Part shown: positions 47,501 to 52,054 of the stretch, piece by piece
How the letters are laid out: each line of letters starts with the position of its first letter
How positions within the stretch are numbered: position 1 is the stretch's first letter
Position numbers and translations under genes: made by a program
Source: Enoplolaimus lenunculus
Taxonomy: Eukaryota > Nematoda > Enoplea > Enoplida > Thoracostomopsidae
Length of the DNA stretch: 64,000 bases
Direction: 5' to 3'
NCBI GenBank assembly: GCA_030248215.1
Contig: JASANG010000709.1
Coordinates: 1-64,000 of the forward strand
The notes under the pieces: generated by a model
Database searches by the model: none
What the model saw: only the letters and a program-made list of their open reading frames with translations
What the model was told of the DNA's origin: nothing

Positions 47501-49054
47501 TTGTAAGCGTGCGCGCTCGCTAGCGTGGCGTTTGCAATCATTGCTGCAAATCAGCCGGAACAATTGCGTATTATACTTAAAAAGTGTAATAAATGTTTGT
47601 TCTACAGCTGGCCGTAAGATGATCACATCGGTCAATATATAAACTTTTCTTCGATCCAAGAGGTGGCCTCATGTCGTGTCTGCAACCCCCTGTTAGGTCT
47701 AATAAAGGAATTTCTGTCCGTTTACGCTATTGAAACATAAAATATATATTTCAGGTTATAAAGAACGCGACTAAATATTCTTTAGAAAAATTCGAACTCC
47801 CATTTTCTGGAAAACTTTGGATTCCCCGATATAGCCGAGATTGACCTCACAGATTTTAAGTTGATTGCTGAGAAAAAGCGATATATACTTATATTCTGTT
47901 TACATATCACTTTAAAATACATTTGAACGCTAGCAGTAAACTTTTTTCATTCACTACATTTATAAAAAAAGCTTCTGTAATGTGTGCGACTGAAGGTTTT
48001 ATGCTTTACGATGGCGTAATTCAAACCCGAAGACCCACTCTTAGCTGCGAAACTTTACGGTCAAACAATGAATGAGCTAATAGCTACCTGATTTAATGTA
48101 CGTACGATATTGTAGATACTCGTAAGATAACCCCTCATCGCGGAGTATAAAAGATATTTTATTGTATGAACTTGAGTTTCCTCAACCGAAAACCAAAGCC
48201 ATGTATGCCACAAAATCAATTATCTATCGAAAATGTTTTTTGGAAACTTTAGCATCAGGTACTCTTGCGGAAATTAGCCAATCTCTGGCACTGTAAAAAA
48301 CACAAAATTATGCTTTTGGCAAATTTGAAATTGTTCGAGTAAGTCTAGTCTGGTTCAAACAGCCAGCGTAAACCAGATCTGACACTCTCATGTCAAAACT
48401 TAAACGAAAAAACGTGAACGTAAGCCATTTAAGCCAAGAACAGAACAAACTTAGCCGGTCCTTTGATAAAATACAATTCTACCAAAATGAAAATTCCTGC
48501 AATTTCATAACTTCAGTTTTTCAAATTGGAAAATTTCGAGCAAAAAACTTGTGAGTAGTCTTCTGCAACAAAATTGCACTTTTGGTCGCCGCAGCTACAA
48601 ATCATTTTGCAGCCTGCAGTATCTTCAAACATATTTTGCAACAAACTTACTCAAGGATCGGAATTCCATCGTCTAGCGCTTCCGGTTTCAATTCCGGAGC
48701 AATCGAAGATCCAATCCGGTACAACTCTGAGTCATCTCCGGGTCCATGTTCTCCTTGAGGGTCATACGCGCTTGTCGATATATCCGGTTGCCCAGAACTG
48801 GTATCGGGTTTTCCGGTTTGCTTCTTCTTTTGACCAAATTTGTTCAACTTTGACGGTTTTCTTTGATCTTCACTGCCACTGCTCGCGTTGTATTGTTTGA
48901 TTGAGTCGGCTTTTGATGGGACTATGTACTGTGATCCAGTACCTCCGCCACCACTGTGGCTTGCACCGTGCTGTTGAACGTATTGATGATGAAAGTGGGA
49001 CGGAAAATGGCCGGCCGGCGGCGAAATTTCAGCCGGGTTTACATATTCGCGGTA
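20271..49054 (-). CDS. CHS: Chitin synthase gene, 27 coding exons plus an alternative N-terminal exon
   Basis: Family 2 glycosyltransferase that polymerises UDP-N-acetylglucosamine into chitin (EC 2.4.1.16) at the plasma membrane. Counting from the 46317 start, the joined exons give 1,969 residues. The parts in order are: WDVFR near 100; about ten membrane helices between 115 and 710; catalytic CATMWHE at ~797, FDDAF at ~848, LDGD at ~963, EDRW at 1068, QRRRW at 1105; five helices at 1137-1290; SWGTRE at 1287; coiled coil at ~1345-1370; two helices in 1464-1603; and a disordered tail. All 26 introns keep phase. One is GC-AG and the rest are GT-AG, mostly with TTTCAG or TTTTAG acceptors. C. 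elegans CHS-1 and CHS-2 and insect enzymes are shorter (about 1,300-1,700 residues from memory); the extra length lies in the extracellular loop and the tail. I see no disabling change. No AATAAA was seen just past the stop. The exact class (CHS-1 or CHS-2 like) is not resolved. Confidence 0.97.
21310..21502 (-). CDS. CHS: Chitin synthase exon 26 (C-terminal tail)
   Basis: A 193-base exon found by phase, encoding ~1809-1872: NISDSDEIQNTNNRRHIQHN through LKTAEGDSSHY. It is polar, Asn/Ser/Gln-rich and open only in this frame. The acceptor is AACTTTAG and the donor AG|GTGAGT. It is needed to turn the phase-1 end of exon 25 into the phase-2 entry of the last exon. Without it the last exon would be read in a frame with an early stop. 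Confidence 0.82.
22054..22297 (-). CDS. CHS: Chitin synthase exon 25 (C-terminal tail)
   Basis: Encodes residues ~1728-1808, IRSRRDKLYGTLDKVNGQHL onward, hydrophilic and partly Gly-rich, ending QPIGFEADDRG. The acceptor is ATTTTAG and the donor G|GTAAGC. Tail sequence is not conserved across the family; support comes from strong splice sites and phase. Confidence 0.85.
22580..22765. mobile_element. G-family hAT-like remnant
   Basis: Ends ATCCGCCACTG; contains the family core AGCACTAAAATTGCATTTGG. It is followed directly by an F-family element. Confidence 0.75.
22772..22995. mobile_element. F-family MITE in intron 24
   Basis: Starts GGACCATATTCTCAAAATG and ends CACATATTTGAGGGTTAC, with GATAGGTTTTCAAACTGACG inside. 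It ends ~20 bases from the exon 24 donor. Confidence 0.85.
23015..23385 (-). CDS. CHS: Chitin synthase exon 24 (RRRVVKSLE, LDAAFRKRF)
   Basis: Encodes residues ~1604-1727. Gly-rich DESSNGGHGGGLYG, then SRRRVVKSLEHSRR and TETLDAAFRKRFFNLR, which are conserved in the family. A low-complexity Asp/Gly run follows (DDGDGDGGDGDRD). The acceptor is TTTCAG and the donor GTAAAA. A MITE ends ~20 bases past the donor. The GC content is above the local average because of the Gly and Asp codons. Confidence 0.93.
23459..23808. mobile_element. M-family MITE rich in TTAAGT/ACTTAA
   Basis: The ends are CACTCTCTAAAAAGTTATGC and the inverse GCTTTTAGAGAGTAG. The inside is packed with AAGTTTAAGT-like steps on both strands. 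About 350 bp, no coding capacity. It lies in the 23386-24498 intron. Confidence 0.85.
24184..24313 (-). pseudogene. Diverged duplicate of the exon 23 3' end, inside the next intron
   Basis: On the minus strand this stretch reads KLVAEYFVQNRRRLETDLRS. It aligns by eye with ELVAEHFVEIAKELQAIR of exon 23 and continues to match the start of its intron. The duplicate's donor-equivalent reads GAG|GTCGGT instead of GAG|GTAAAG. It is a partial tandem duplication of an exon end plus intron, now decayed. No acceptor or full exon is present, so it is unlikely to be spliced in. Confidence 0.75.
24499..24919 (-). CDS. CHS: Chitin synthase exon 23 (two C-terminal helices, HRFGTLSHILA)
   Basis: Encodes residues ~1464-1603: MSNALFILVVFLLQL (helix), a ~45-residue external loop with VEWPLG, then LEPIGFVFLFFF (helix) and MMLHRFGTLSHILAATELF. 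All are conserved C-terminal features. The acceptor is CTTTCAG and the donor G|GTAAAG. A diverged copy of its 3' end lies downstream at 24184-24313. Confidence 0.97.
24941..25033. repeat. ~50 bp tandem duplication in intron 22
   Basis: TTAGAACATTTGTTGAGCTG and its continuation to ACTATATAA occur twice with small differences. Confidence 0.9.
25401..25549 (-). CDS. CHS: Chitin synthase exon 22 (EEKFWRDLVDKYL)
   Basis: Encodes residues ~1414-1463 including REWLESEEEKFWRDLVDKYL then FPL, close to the conserved EE-x-FWRDLIDKYL-x-P of insect and nematode enzymes. The acceptor is TTTCAG and the donor GTAAAT, phase out 0. Confidence 0.95.
25644..25853. mobile_element. F-family MITE, degraded, intron 21
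   Basis: Contains CGATAGGTTTTGAAATTGATG and ends CACATTTGAAAATACAGGCTC. Diverged from the 8848 copy. Confidence 0.75.
26190..26910. repeat. Scattered TTAGGC-like tracts in introns 20-21
   Basis: Short runs such as AAGCCTAAGCCTAAGTC (26210) and GGTTTAGGCTTAGGC (26790) without clear inverted ends. They are probably decayed A-family copies. Exon 21 lies within this span. Confidence 0.6.
26347..26474 (-). CDS. CHS: Chitin synthase exon 21 (acidic linker)
   Basis: Encodes residues ~1371-1413, ILTRRSSLGFSDNRLDAQPL then an acidic EVEEDDLADDNFDLPYHQ. The acceptor is TTTACAG and the donor G|GTGAGT. It corresponds to the variable linker before the EE-x-FW-x-DLI-x-KYL block. Confidence 0.9.
27082..27230 (-). 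CDS. CHS: Chitin synthase exon 20 (Cys-rich segment and coiled coil)
   Basis: Encodes residues ~1322-1370: GVYSIGCGSACRVLCCIKPS, comparable to the G-x-FRCL-x-C segment of insects, then RVSEKLDGIERRLDRMDR, a heptad-like coiled coil where class A enzymes have one. The donor AG|GTTTGA is the same unusual hexamer as exon 9. The acceptor is CTTTCAG. Confidence 0.9.
27418..27504 (-). CDS. CHS: Chitin synthase exon 19 (basic linker)
   Basis: An 87-base, 29-codon exon starting VKAVEPADEKKKKRKMK, the charged linker that follows SWGTREV in animal enzymes. Acceptor TTTCAG, donor GTAAGT, phase 0 on both sides. It is short, but phase, composition and position agree. Confidence 0.88.
28199..28340. mobile_element. 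A-family MITE, compact intact copy
   Basis: 142 bp from GGCCCATGTAAAGATCAGGG to CCCCTGTTCTTTACATTGGCC. The outer ~20 bases pair well. The core is TTGGCTTAGGCTTAGG. Confidence 0.93.
28500..28647 (-). CDS. CHS: Chitin synthase exon 18 (last cluster helices, SWGTRE)
   Basis: Encodes residues ~1243-1292, AFIAALLHPLEF, PGILYFLAIPCTYMLLSIYS and NLHIVSWGTRE. SWGTRE at the end is invariant and has been linked to chitin translocation in insects. The acceptor is ATTTTAG and the donor GTACGT. Confidence 0.97.
29532..29741. mobile_element. C-family palindromic MITE, copy 4 (best preserved)
   Basis: 210 bp near-perfect palindrome, CACTGCAAAAAATGGTGAG to CTCACCATTTTTTACAGTG, with TA on both flanks. GAGTC/GACTC pairs recur about every 12-20 bases. 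Confidence 0.95.
29926..30059 (-). CDS. CHS: Chitin synthase exon 17 (membrane cluster)
   Basis: Encodes residues ~1199-1242, LVVAQVISAWFAMLMMAVIV then GTALQIKKDGITSPHAIF. It matches the LVVAQ, MMAVIVGTALQ and PSAIF pattern of the family. The acceptor is TTTCAG and the donor AG|GTAAGA. The plus-strand open frame over it is a shadow. Confidence 0.96.
30317..30482 (-). repeat. H-family repeat, copy 2
   Basis: Reverse orientation relative to the 17214 copy; includes AGCTCAACTTACTAGAGGGG and CTTGCAAGTAAGGTTAAAAA. Confidence 0.7.
30615..30762 (+). repeat. H-family repeat, copy 3
   Basis: From GTAGCCAAAGGGGGGCAGGA to GTGCTGGCTACGGGCC. It lies 30 bases past the exon 16 donor. Confidence 0.75.
30793..30976 (-). 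CDS. CHS: Chitin synthase exon 16 (first helices of the five-helix cluster)
   Basis: Encodes residues ~1137-1198, YIVYQFAMLTSSVLGPGTIF and a following helix SFVFVLLPVLLFMITC. LGPGTIFLM is conserved. The acceptor is TTTCAG and the donor GTTAGT, phase 0. Confidence 0.95.
31151..31338. mobile_element. A-family MITE in intron 15
   Basis: CAATGTTACTTTAAGGGGCG at the left, CGCCCTTAAAGAAACATAGG at the right; two CCTAAGC tracts. Confidence 0.9.
31612..31776 (+). repeat. H-family repeat, copy 4, next to exon 15
   Basis: GGGCTCGTTGCGAGAGACGG to GTGAGCTGGCTACGGGCC. It ends eight bases from the exon 15 donor. Confidence 0.78.
31784..31994 (-). CDS. CHS: Chitin synthase exon 15 (EDRWLCTLLLQ and QRRRW)
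   Basis: Encodes residues ~1067-1136. It carries EDRWLCTLLLQRGYRVEYSA at 1068 and QRRRW at 1105, the signature motifs for catalysis and product binding. The acceptor is TTTTTAG and the donor TG|GTAAAC. A repeat of the CTGGCTACGGGCC family ends about eight bases past the donor. Confidence 0.98.
32808..33055. mobile_element. Palindromic AT-rich MITE in intron 14
   Basis: Starts CACACAAAAGTATTTCTGAA. A mirrored ATCAGAAATATTATTTTGAG ends it, with internal TTTCTG/CAGAAA pairs throughout. Confidence 0.75.
33242..33417. mobile_element. G-family hAT-like MITE inserted in an F-family remnant
   Basis: The ends are CACTAGCGGATTCAAGGG and TTTCTGGATCCGCCACTG, matching common hAT termini. The flanks (GTTATCAC and TTAAACAC) could be a decayed 8 bp target duplication. 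F-family sequence (AACTGGTGACAGGTGCTA) resumes after it. Confidence 0.8.
33485..33685 (-). CDS. CHS: Chitin synthase exon 14 (GPMVWYQKFEYAIGHW)
   Basis: Encodes residues ~1000-1066: PMVWYQKFEYAIGHW, KATEHMIGCVLCSPGCFSLF, LMDDNV and YIQYDQ. All are hallmark catalytic-domain segments. The acceptor is CTTTCAG and the donor G|GTAAAA. Confidence 0.97.
34065..34275 (-). CDS. CHS: Chitin synthase exon 13 (LTLDGD catalytic site), ends at a GC donor
   Basis: Encodes residues ~930-999: VMYMYYLLGHRLME, KEVIAENTYILTLDGDVDFQ, AACGRIHPRGS. The DGD at 964-966 is the metal/UDP-sugar site. The donor is GCG|GCAAGT. Only this non-canonical GC donor joins in frame to give the invariant GRIHP-x-GSGPMVWYQ; the nearby GT would shift the frame. 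Confidence 0.95.
35220..35373 (-). CDS. CHS: Chitin synthase exon 12 (PTPYGGRL, KRWSQ)
   Basis: Encodes residues ~878-929: the conserved STPYGGRLQWTLPGK, HLKDRNRIRVRKRWSQ. The acceptor is a weak TTTATAG, chosen because the downstream frame and the GG from exon 11 give Gly. The donor is GTAAAG, phase 0. Confidence 0.96.
35578..35712. mobile_element. J-family remnant touching the exon 11 donor
   Basis: Shares ATGTCGTATTCCAATCTGCTAT and CTTATAGACCAAT with the full copy at 43987-44253. Its last bases overlap the first bases of intron 11. Confidence 0.75.
35713..35815 (-). CDS. CHS: Chitin synthase exon 11 (FDDAF motif)
   Basis: Encodes residues ~844-877, AHIMFDDAFENN then NRFVRQLLDVID. The DD pair (849-850) is the conserved acidic site of the glycosyltransferase core. 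The acceptor is GATTTTAG and the donor GG|GTAATA. A palindromic MITE remnant lies directly against the donor side. Confidence 0.96.
36327..36406 (-). CDS. CHS: Chitin synthase exon 10 (DEDQCARR)
   Basis: An 80-base exon encoding residues ~817-843: MDEDQCARRNAQKYLK then VVDPDYYEFE, nearly the family consensus. The acceptor is TTTTTCAG and the donor G|GTGGGC. Its boundaries are fixed by phase on both sides. Confidence 0.95.
36804..37027 (-). CDS. CHS: Chitin synthase exon 9 (catalytic CATMWHE motif)
   Basis: Encodes residues ~743-816: an acidic linker, then TRIFACATMWHETREEM and LKSIF. CATMWHE opens the catalytic core. The apparent frame runs on past the exon, but the donor must be CG|GTTTGA, because joining there restores the R-x-DEDQCARR continuation seen in the next exon. 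The acceptor is TTTTCAG. Confidence 0.95.
37225..37375. repeat. I-family repeat
   Basis: AAGGGCGTCGCCAGGGTG, GTTTAGACACAGTTTCGATT. A related copy is at 32025-32165. The class is unresolved; the GGGCG-(T)-CCAGG end is common among small DNA transposons. Confidence 0.6.
37554..37966. mobile_element. E-family MITE, copy 3, next to exon 8
   Basis: Diverged copy from GACGCGAATAAGAGGTGG to CCTCTTATTCGGGACACTGT, 23 bases from the exon 8 boundary. Confidence 0.8.
37990..38083 (-). CDS. CHS: Chitin synthase exon 8 (entry to the cytoplasmic region)
   Basis: Encodes residues ~711-742, RLFVIPWYSGMLVDQTLAMN then RNRDD. It matches the LF-xx-P-x-Y-x-x-xL-x-DQ-x-LAMNRRRDD segment of insect enzymes. The acceptor is TTTTTAG and the donor GTAAAA. 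A MITE ends 23 bases past the donor. Confidence 0.95.
39125..39411 (-). CDS. CHS: Chitin synthase exon 7 (helices 9-10 before the catalytic domain)
   Basis: Encodes residues ~616-710: a helix around ALPINLSAILIVIALDTVC, an external loop with DPCFF and WTCPD, then WFWIIWLISQAWVTIHIW and LPKCERLA. This order and the KCERLA end are typical of animal chitin synthases. The acceptor is TTTCAG, the donor GTAATC, phase out 2. Confidence 0.97.
40274..41079 (-). CDS. CHS: Chitin synthase exon 6 (helices 7-8 and large extracellular loop)
   Basis: The largest exon, residues ~347-615. It opens with RSKTYVFISPWKCIVYLL (helix), then ~200 hydrophilic residues rich in Thr, Ser, Asn and Arg, then TTPLDALWVFLLTALAGFFAYQ (helix) and CAKFACK, both conserved. 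Counting helices back from the cytoplasmic catalytic domain places the loop outside the cell. The loop contains RQRR at ~567, a furin-type consensus. The acceptor is TTTTAG and the donor GTACGT. Confidence 0.96.
42353..42542 (-). CDS. CHS: Chitin synthase exon 5 (helices 5-6, WENYVDR)
   Basis: Encodes residues ~284-346: LVVFDLIAIAGQ, a helix, then WAVPIAGLLCSLAFWENYVDR and FPCIRKLA. WENYVDR is a family hallmark. The acceptor GTTAG is weak and the donor is GTTGGT. It ends with one base of a Gly codon. Confidence 0.95.
42975..43136 (-). CDS. CHS: Chitin synthase exon 4 (helices 3-4)
   Basis: Encodes residues ~230-283, with SLGVETF, FQVLPSFDAVTGAM and LLPAVFSLLSR. These match the conserved LP-x-D-x-xx-GAM block of metazoan chitin synthases. 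The acceptor is TTTCAG, the donor GTATGT, and both boundaries are phase 0. Confidence 0.95.
43277..43547 (+). mobile_element. piggyBac-type MITE carrying a tRNA-Gly-like sequence, copy 1
   Basis: 271 bp with TTAA at both borders. The ends TTAACCCCTTCTCACAT and ATGTGAGAAAGGGTTAA are inverted repeats, like piggyBac termini. Inside are an 18 bp hairpin (AGTTGCCTGTAGGCAACT, one mismatch), a second hairpin AGCCCCCTCGGGCT, and the tRNA-like segment at 43431-43495. Intron 3-4 of the chitin synthase gene, antisense to it. No transposase. Confidence 0.92.
43431..43495 (+). other. tRNA-Gly(CCC)-like segment inside the MITE
   Basis: GCTCCTACAGCTGAGTGGTG resembles an acceptor and D-arm with an A box. 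GCCTCCCACTCC fits the anticodon loop of tRNA-Gly(CCC). GTTCAAATC is a perfect B box. The acceptor and T-stem do not pair well, so it is unlikely to be a working tRNA, but the promoter boxes are kept. Confidence 0.7.
43580..43987. mobile_element. E-family MITE, copy 4 (degraded left end)
   Basis: Right end CTTATTCGGGTCACTACAGT; inside GGCTACGGCTTCTTATTTTG. Abuts a J-family element. Confidence 0.75.
43987..44253. mobile_element. J-family MITE, full copy
   Basis: The ends ACATATGTCGCAGGCCAATC and GATTGGCCTACGACATGT pair. GGCCAATCTGCTAT recurs inside on both strands. About 267 bp. Confidence 0.85.
44402..44571 (-). CDS. CHS: Chitin synthase exon 3 (second membrane helix)
   Basis: Encodes residues ~173-229: a helix (KYVWAVYLTLCAPELFCFI) followed by the basic RCMQRIFFRNVHKP, which matches the PE-xx-FIR-xx-R-xx-FF-K pattern of other chitin synthases. 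The acceptor is TTCCAG and the donor GTAAGA. It has no start codon and was found by following the phase. Phase in 1, out 0. Confidence 0.93.
44656..44840. mobile_element. G-family hAT-like MITE
   Basis: Right end TTTCTGGATCCGCCACG; core TGTTTAGCACAAAAAATACG then TTTGGCTTCTTGCTCGC. Confidence 0.75.
44919..45043. mobile_element. O-family palindromic MITE
   Basis: Ends AAGCTTTATTCACACGTG and CACGTGTGAATAAGGCTT; centre rich in TTGCAGCGAGAACTTGC. Fragments occur at 7077-8300 and 28340-28405. Confidence 0.85.
45065..45215. repeat. Decayed TTAGGC-type tract, intron 2
   Basis: Mixed CTTAGAC, AGGCTTAG and GCCTAAGCC steps, without recognisable ends. Confidence 0.6.
45276..45520 (-). CDS. CHS: Chitin synthase exon 2 (WDVFR motif, first membrane helix)
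   Basis: Encodes residues ~91-172. It has the family's RGWDVFRLLPP segment, then a helix (LLKLATYPVVLCLLLGSLVV) and FMTS, as in insect and nematode enzymes. The acceptor is TTTCAG at 45521; the donor is GTATTG after TTAG. Phase in 2, phase out 1. Overlapping frames on both strands are shadows. Confidence 0.95.
46046..46317 (-). CDS. CHS: Chitin synthase, alternative first coding exon 1b
   Basis: The ATG at 46315-46317 has an in-frame TGA two codons upstream, and no AG acceptor lies close before it, so it behaves as a first exon. It encodes 90 residues beginning MIKVDFTGNI and ending QISNNSS, with Ser/Gly-rich and basic stretches and no signal peptide. The donor GTGAGT at 46040-46045 leaves TT, which the C at 45520 completes to Phe. 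This is the same phase left by the 48651 exon, so the two N-termini are mutually exclusive alternatives. This implies an internal promoter between 46318 and 48650. Confidence 0.8.
46683..46883. mobile_element. A-family MITE between the two N-terminal exons
   Basis: GCCAATGTTACTTTAAGGGG to CCCCTTAAAGTAACATGGGC, two CCTAAGC tracts. It lies upstream of exon 1b, within its possible promoter region. Confidence 0.93.
48651..49054 (-). CDS. CHS: Chitin synthase, upstream N-terminal exon (long isoform)
   Basis: Encodes 134 residues of hydrophilic, low-complexity sequence rich in His, Gln, Gly, Ser and Lys, starting YREYVNPAEI and ending DDGIPIL. The acceptor is ATTTCAG at 49055-49061 and the donor is GTAAGT at 48645-48650. 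It enters in phase 0 and ends with two bases of a codon (GA), which the first base of the 45520 exon completes to Asp. There is no Met in the exon, so its start codon must lie in at least one more exon above 49061. It probably forms a cytoplasmic or external regulatory N-terminus. Splice signals and phase are clear; family conservation is not expected in this region. Confidence 0.85.
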
Positions 49055-49060
49055 CTGAAA

Positions 49061-49472
49061 TTAAAAAAATTATTAAATATAAAAAATTATAGTGTTGAGG
49101 TCTGCTAACGACGTTTAGTATTTTATCGAATGACGCGGCGAATGGTACTCTGGTACCCAGTACAAAAATTTATAGAACGCTGCCCATTATGAGGATTCTT
49201 AGTTTAAAGCTAGGCTATAGCCATTTAACAGTGATCAAAACTGAAATTTTATCTATGATTTAATGTTAAAATTGCATTTGGCTTCTCGACACTTACATGC
49301 GGTAAATTGCCTTTAGTCGAGAACGCCATCAAATATTGCCAATCAGTAAAATTGGCTTAAAGACGACGAATCAAAATATAGCAAACGAGCTGTCCGCTAT
49401 CGAAGAAGCATATACCACTTACATTGTATTTACAACATTAATATTAAAGATAGTAAACTGAAAATTTTTCGC
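49061..49472. other. Sequence upstream of the long-isoform N-terminal exon
   Basis: AT-rich with no clear coding exon on the minus strand. The missing first exon was not found here. Confidence 0.4.
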
Positions 49473-49743
49473 TTAACCCTTTCTCACATGAATATTTTCT
49501 ATTTCCCCTGATACATACATTTATGCTAGGATTCGAACTCCAGTGACTGGAGTGGGAGGCGTATACCATCAACACTCAGCTATAGGAGCTTGACGCTGGA
49601 GCCCGAGGGGGCTCTCACGTCTTGTGGCGATTTAGTACTATGTATACGTGTTGCAATTGTTAAACACGGTGCGATATATATTATTTAACGTATATACACT
49701 GCGCTGAGTTGCCTACAGGCAACTCAATGTGAGAAGGGGTTAA
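49473..49743 (-). mobile_element. piggyBac-type MITE with tRNA-like segment, copy 2
   Basis: TTAA borders on both sides. Reverse of copy 1, same length. Contains the perfect 18 bp palindrome AGTTGCCTACAGGCAACT and tRNA-like sequence with TAGCTGAGTG (A box) and GTTCGAATC (B box) on the minus strand. Confidence 0.93.
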
Positions 49744-51342
49744 TAAAATTCCCGCAATTAGTCGCTCAGAAACTATAAAGGAAATATTATCATTGTCAAC
49801 TGCTAATTATTGCTACTAAAAATTAGGCTTGCTCTTTAACTGGGTCTATTTCGCACGTAAAATAGCCATTTACAGAACCTAAACCAAGACATGAATTTTT
49901 ACTGAACTCGCGTAAACTAGAGAAGCACATTTTGAAAATCTAACGGTACTTGTTCACATTTCCCTACAAAACGTTAAGCCTAAACACAAACATAAGCCTC
50001 AGCACAAACATAAAGCCTCGTAGTTCTAAAAGGCCCTAAGTTATGCCAAAATCACAAAATGTTGAAATGTGAGCGGGACAGTGACCAAGAACTATAAACC
50101 TAAATTCATGCTGAAAAAGAACATTTCTCATCTAAAACAGCGAGCTTGCGCCTCCGTACCGTGCAAAAGAAAACGCCCACGTCAAAAACGTTTCACATCG
50201 TTCAAAAAACAGCAAAGGTTAGTCATAGGAACACTTTAGCCAAAGCGTTGCAATTGGTAGAAAGTGAGAAAATTTAGCGTATTTAGTGCAATTTTAGGCA
50301 ATGGATAGTAAATAATTGTAGAAAAAAAAAGAAACGACTTTCTCTTCATATTAAATACGCAATAGCAGAATTTTAAGTTTTTTTACCGTTTCCGAACGTT
50401 AATGTTTAGGTCTCCACTTGCTTAGCATAGCAAGCAACAAAGAAAGTTGCAAAAACCCTCGAACGCTATTTGTTTGCAAAATGCAAATGTTGTATGTCTC
50501 TAACTAAATTTTTGTCTAAAACAGTGGCAAAAATACAGTGAAATATTACGCCTTTAGGTAAGGCAGGAAAATGACGTTAAGATGACGAGTGATGACGTGT
50601 CAGTTGTGTCTGCGGGGCTTAAATAAATTGACCGCAGAACTAGCGGTTTGTGAGTTTCCTTCAAAATGCTGTCTTTACACTTTTCAACGATTGCTATTCC
50701 GTTTAAATTGTTCAACTAAAGCCGACACCTGAGTACTGTAGGTGGCTATGCCACTCTTAAACCTTATTTCAAATTAAAAACTAAAACATGAACTATAACC
50801 AAACCTTAAACCACACCGTAAGGGAGTCCCTGGCTCCACGTAATCTCTCTTAGAACTTAAGTATCGGAGTGGGGCAGTAAACAATAACCGGCCGCGTTAC
50901 TAAATCAGAGCGATAAGCGTACAAAGAACTAAATAAAGGGTGTGATTCAGGGTATAGGACTTAGCCTAAATCACGAACTTTTCACAAGGACATATAGAGT
51001 CTATAGAACCTTATTAATGAATTGAAAAATTTTTTGTAATTATCGTTACCATTGCTTATGAATTGCCCACAATTTGTAATTATTTTTACCATGGTTTATA
51101 AATTACGAACCCGAAGCTGGTAAAGATTATAAGTTAAAATTGTATTATTTATTTTACTTTTTATATTGTCATTTCTGGATTGAAAGGCATCGAAATATCA
51201 CTAGATTAATTGAAAATGTCATGCAAACAAAACGTTTTCAAAAATTTACTAACCATAATCATCAATTACTTCAAAACTTGAGGTCAAACAAATAATTTAC
51301 TACTGAAGCAAAACCACTCAGGAACACTTTTTGAAATTTTGC
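49744..51342. other. Gene-free interval
   Basis: A short AAGCCTAAACACAAACATAA repeat near 49977 and otherwise unique AT-rich sequence. No gene was recognised. Confidence 0.5.
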
Positions 51343-51515
51343 ATCGGCGGATCTCAAGGGGCCAGCTCAACTTCAGCCCGACCCTGCAGCAACCAAATTT
51401 TAATGCTAAGATTTAGTAGTAAAATTGTGTTTGGCTTCTTGCTCACATCGCTCGCGACGATTTTTATCCATTTTGTTTTACGCAGCCTCTCTCAGAAACT
51501 TCCGGATCCGCCACT
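51343..51515. mobile_element. G-family hAT-like MITE
   Basis: Left CGGCGGATCTCAAGGGG, right CTTCCGGATCCGCCACTG, core TAAGATTTAGTAGTAAAATT. Confidence 0.82.
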
Positions 51516-51859
51516 GAAATTTATATTTAGCGCAAACTGGATTATGATTCCGCTCCCACGTTTTGCCACTTGAGCTCAGTGTTTGAGTAGATTTAAGCGT
51601 GTTTTCGCTTAAAACTCACAAACAGCAACTACTGTCCTCGACACTGTGCTGCTCATTCAGCATTTCCTTATAAAAGCATCTTCTAAGAACGAACTTGTCT
51701 CAGACTTTGATTTTTTACCACGGTTTAGATACAACTTTTCTATCCGCATAAACGGCAATACTACTTAATACTACTTGTTAATACACGATTGCCGGCACAT
51801 CTGTTTGTCCTTTGGTATTATATAAACAACCTATTTGCTTCTGTAAGATGAAATAGCTA

Positions 51860-52054
51860 AGGTCACTTTTATGGGCGTAAGGGTAGATTAAGCGTATTCG
51901 TAAGCCTAAGTCTACGCCTAAGCGTTGCCAAAATCTGTTCCTAAGCCTAAACCTAAGCCTAAGCCTATCCTAAGCAAAAAATGTAATCTAGAATCTAAAC
52001 CTACTCTTTTAAAGACCGACTAGAAACCTAGACGCCGTTAAAGTGACATGGGCC
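51860..52054. mobile_element. A-family MITE
   Basis: GGTCACTTTTATGGGCGTAA to GACGCCGTTAAAGTGACATG, followed by GGCC. Two CCTAAGC tracts. Confidence 0.9.
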
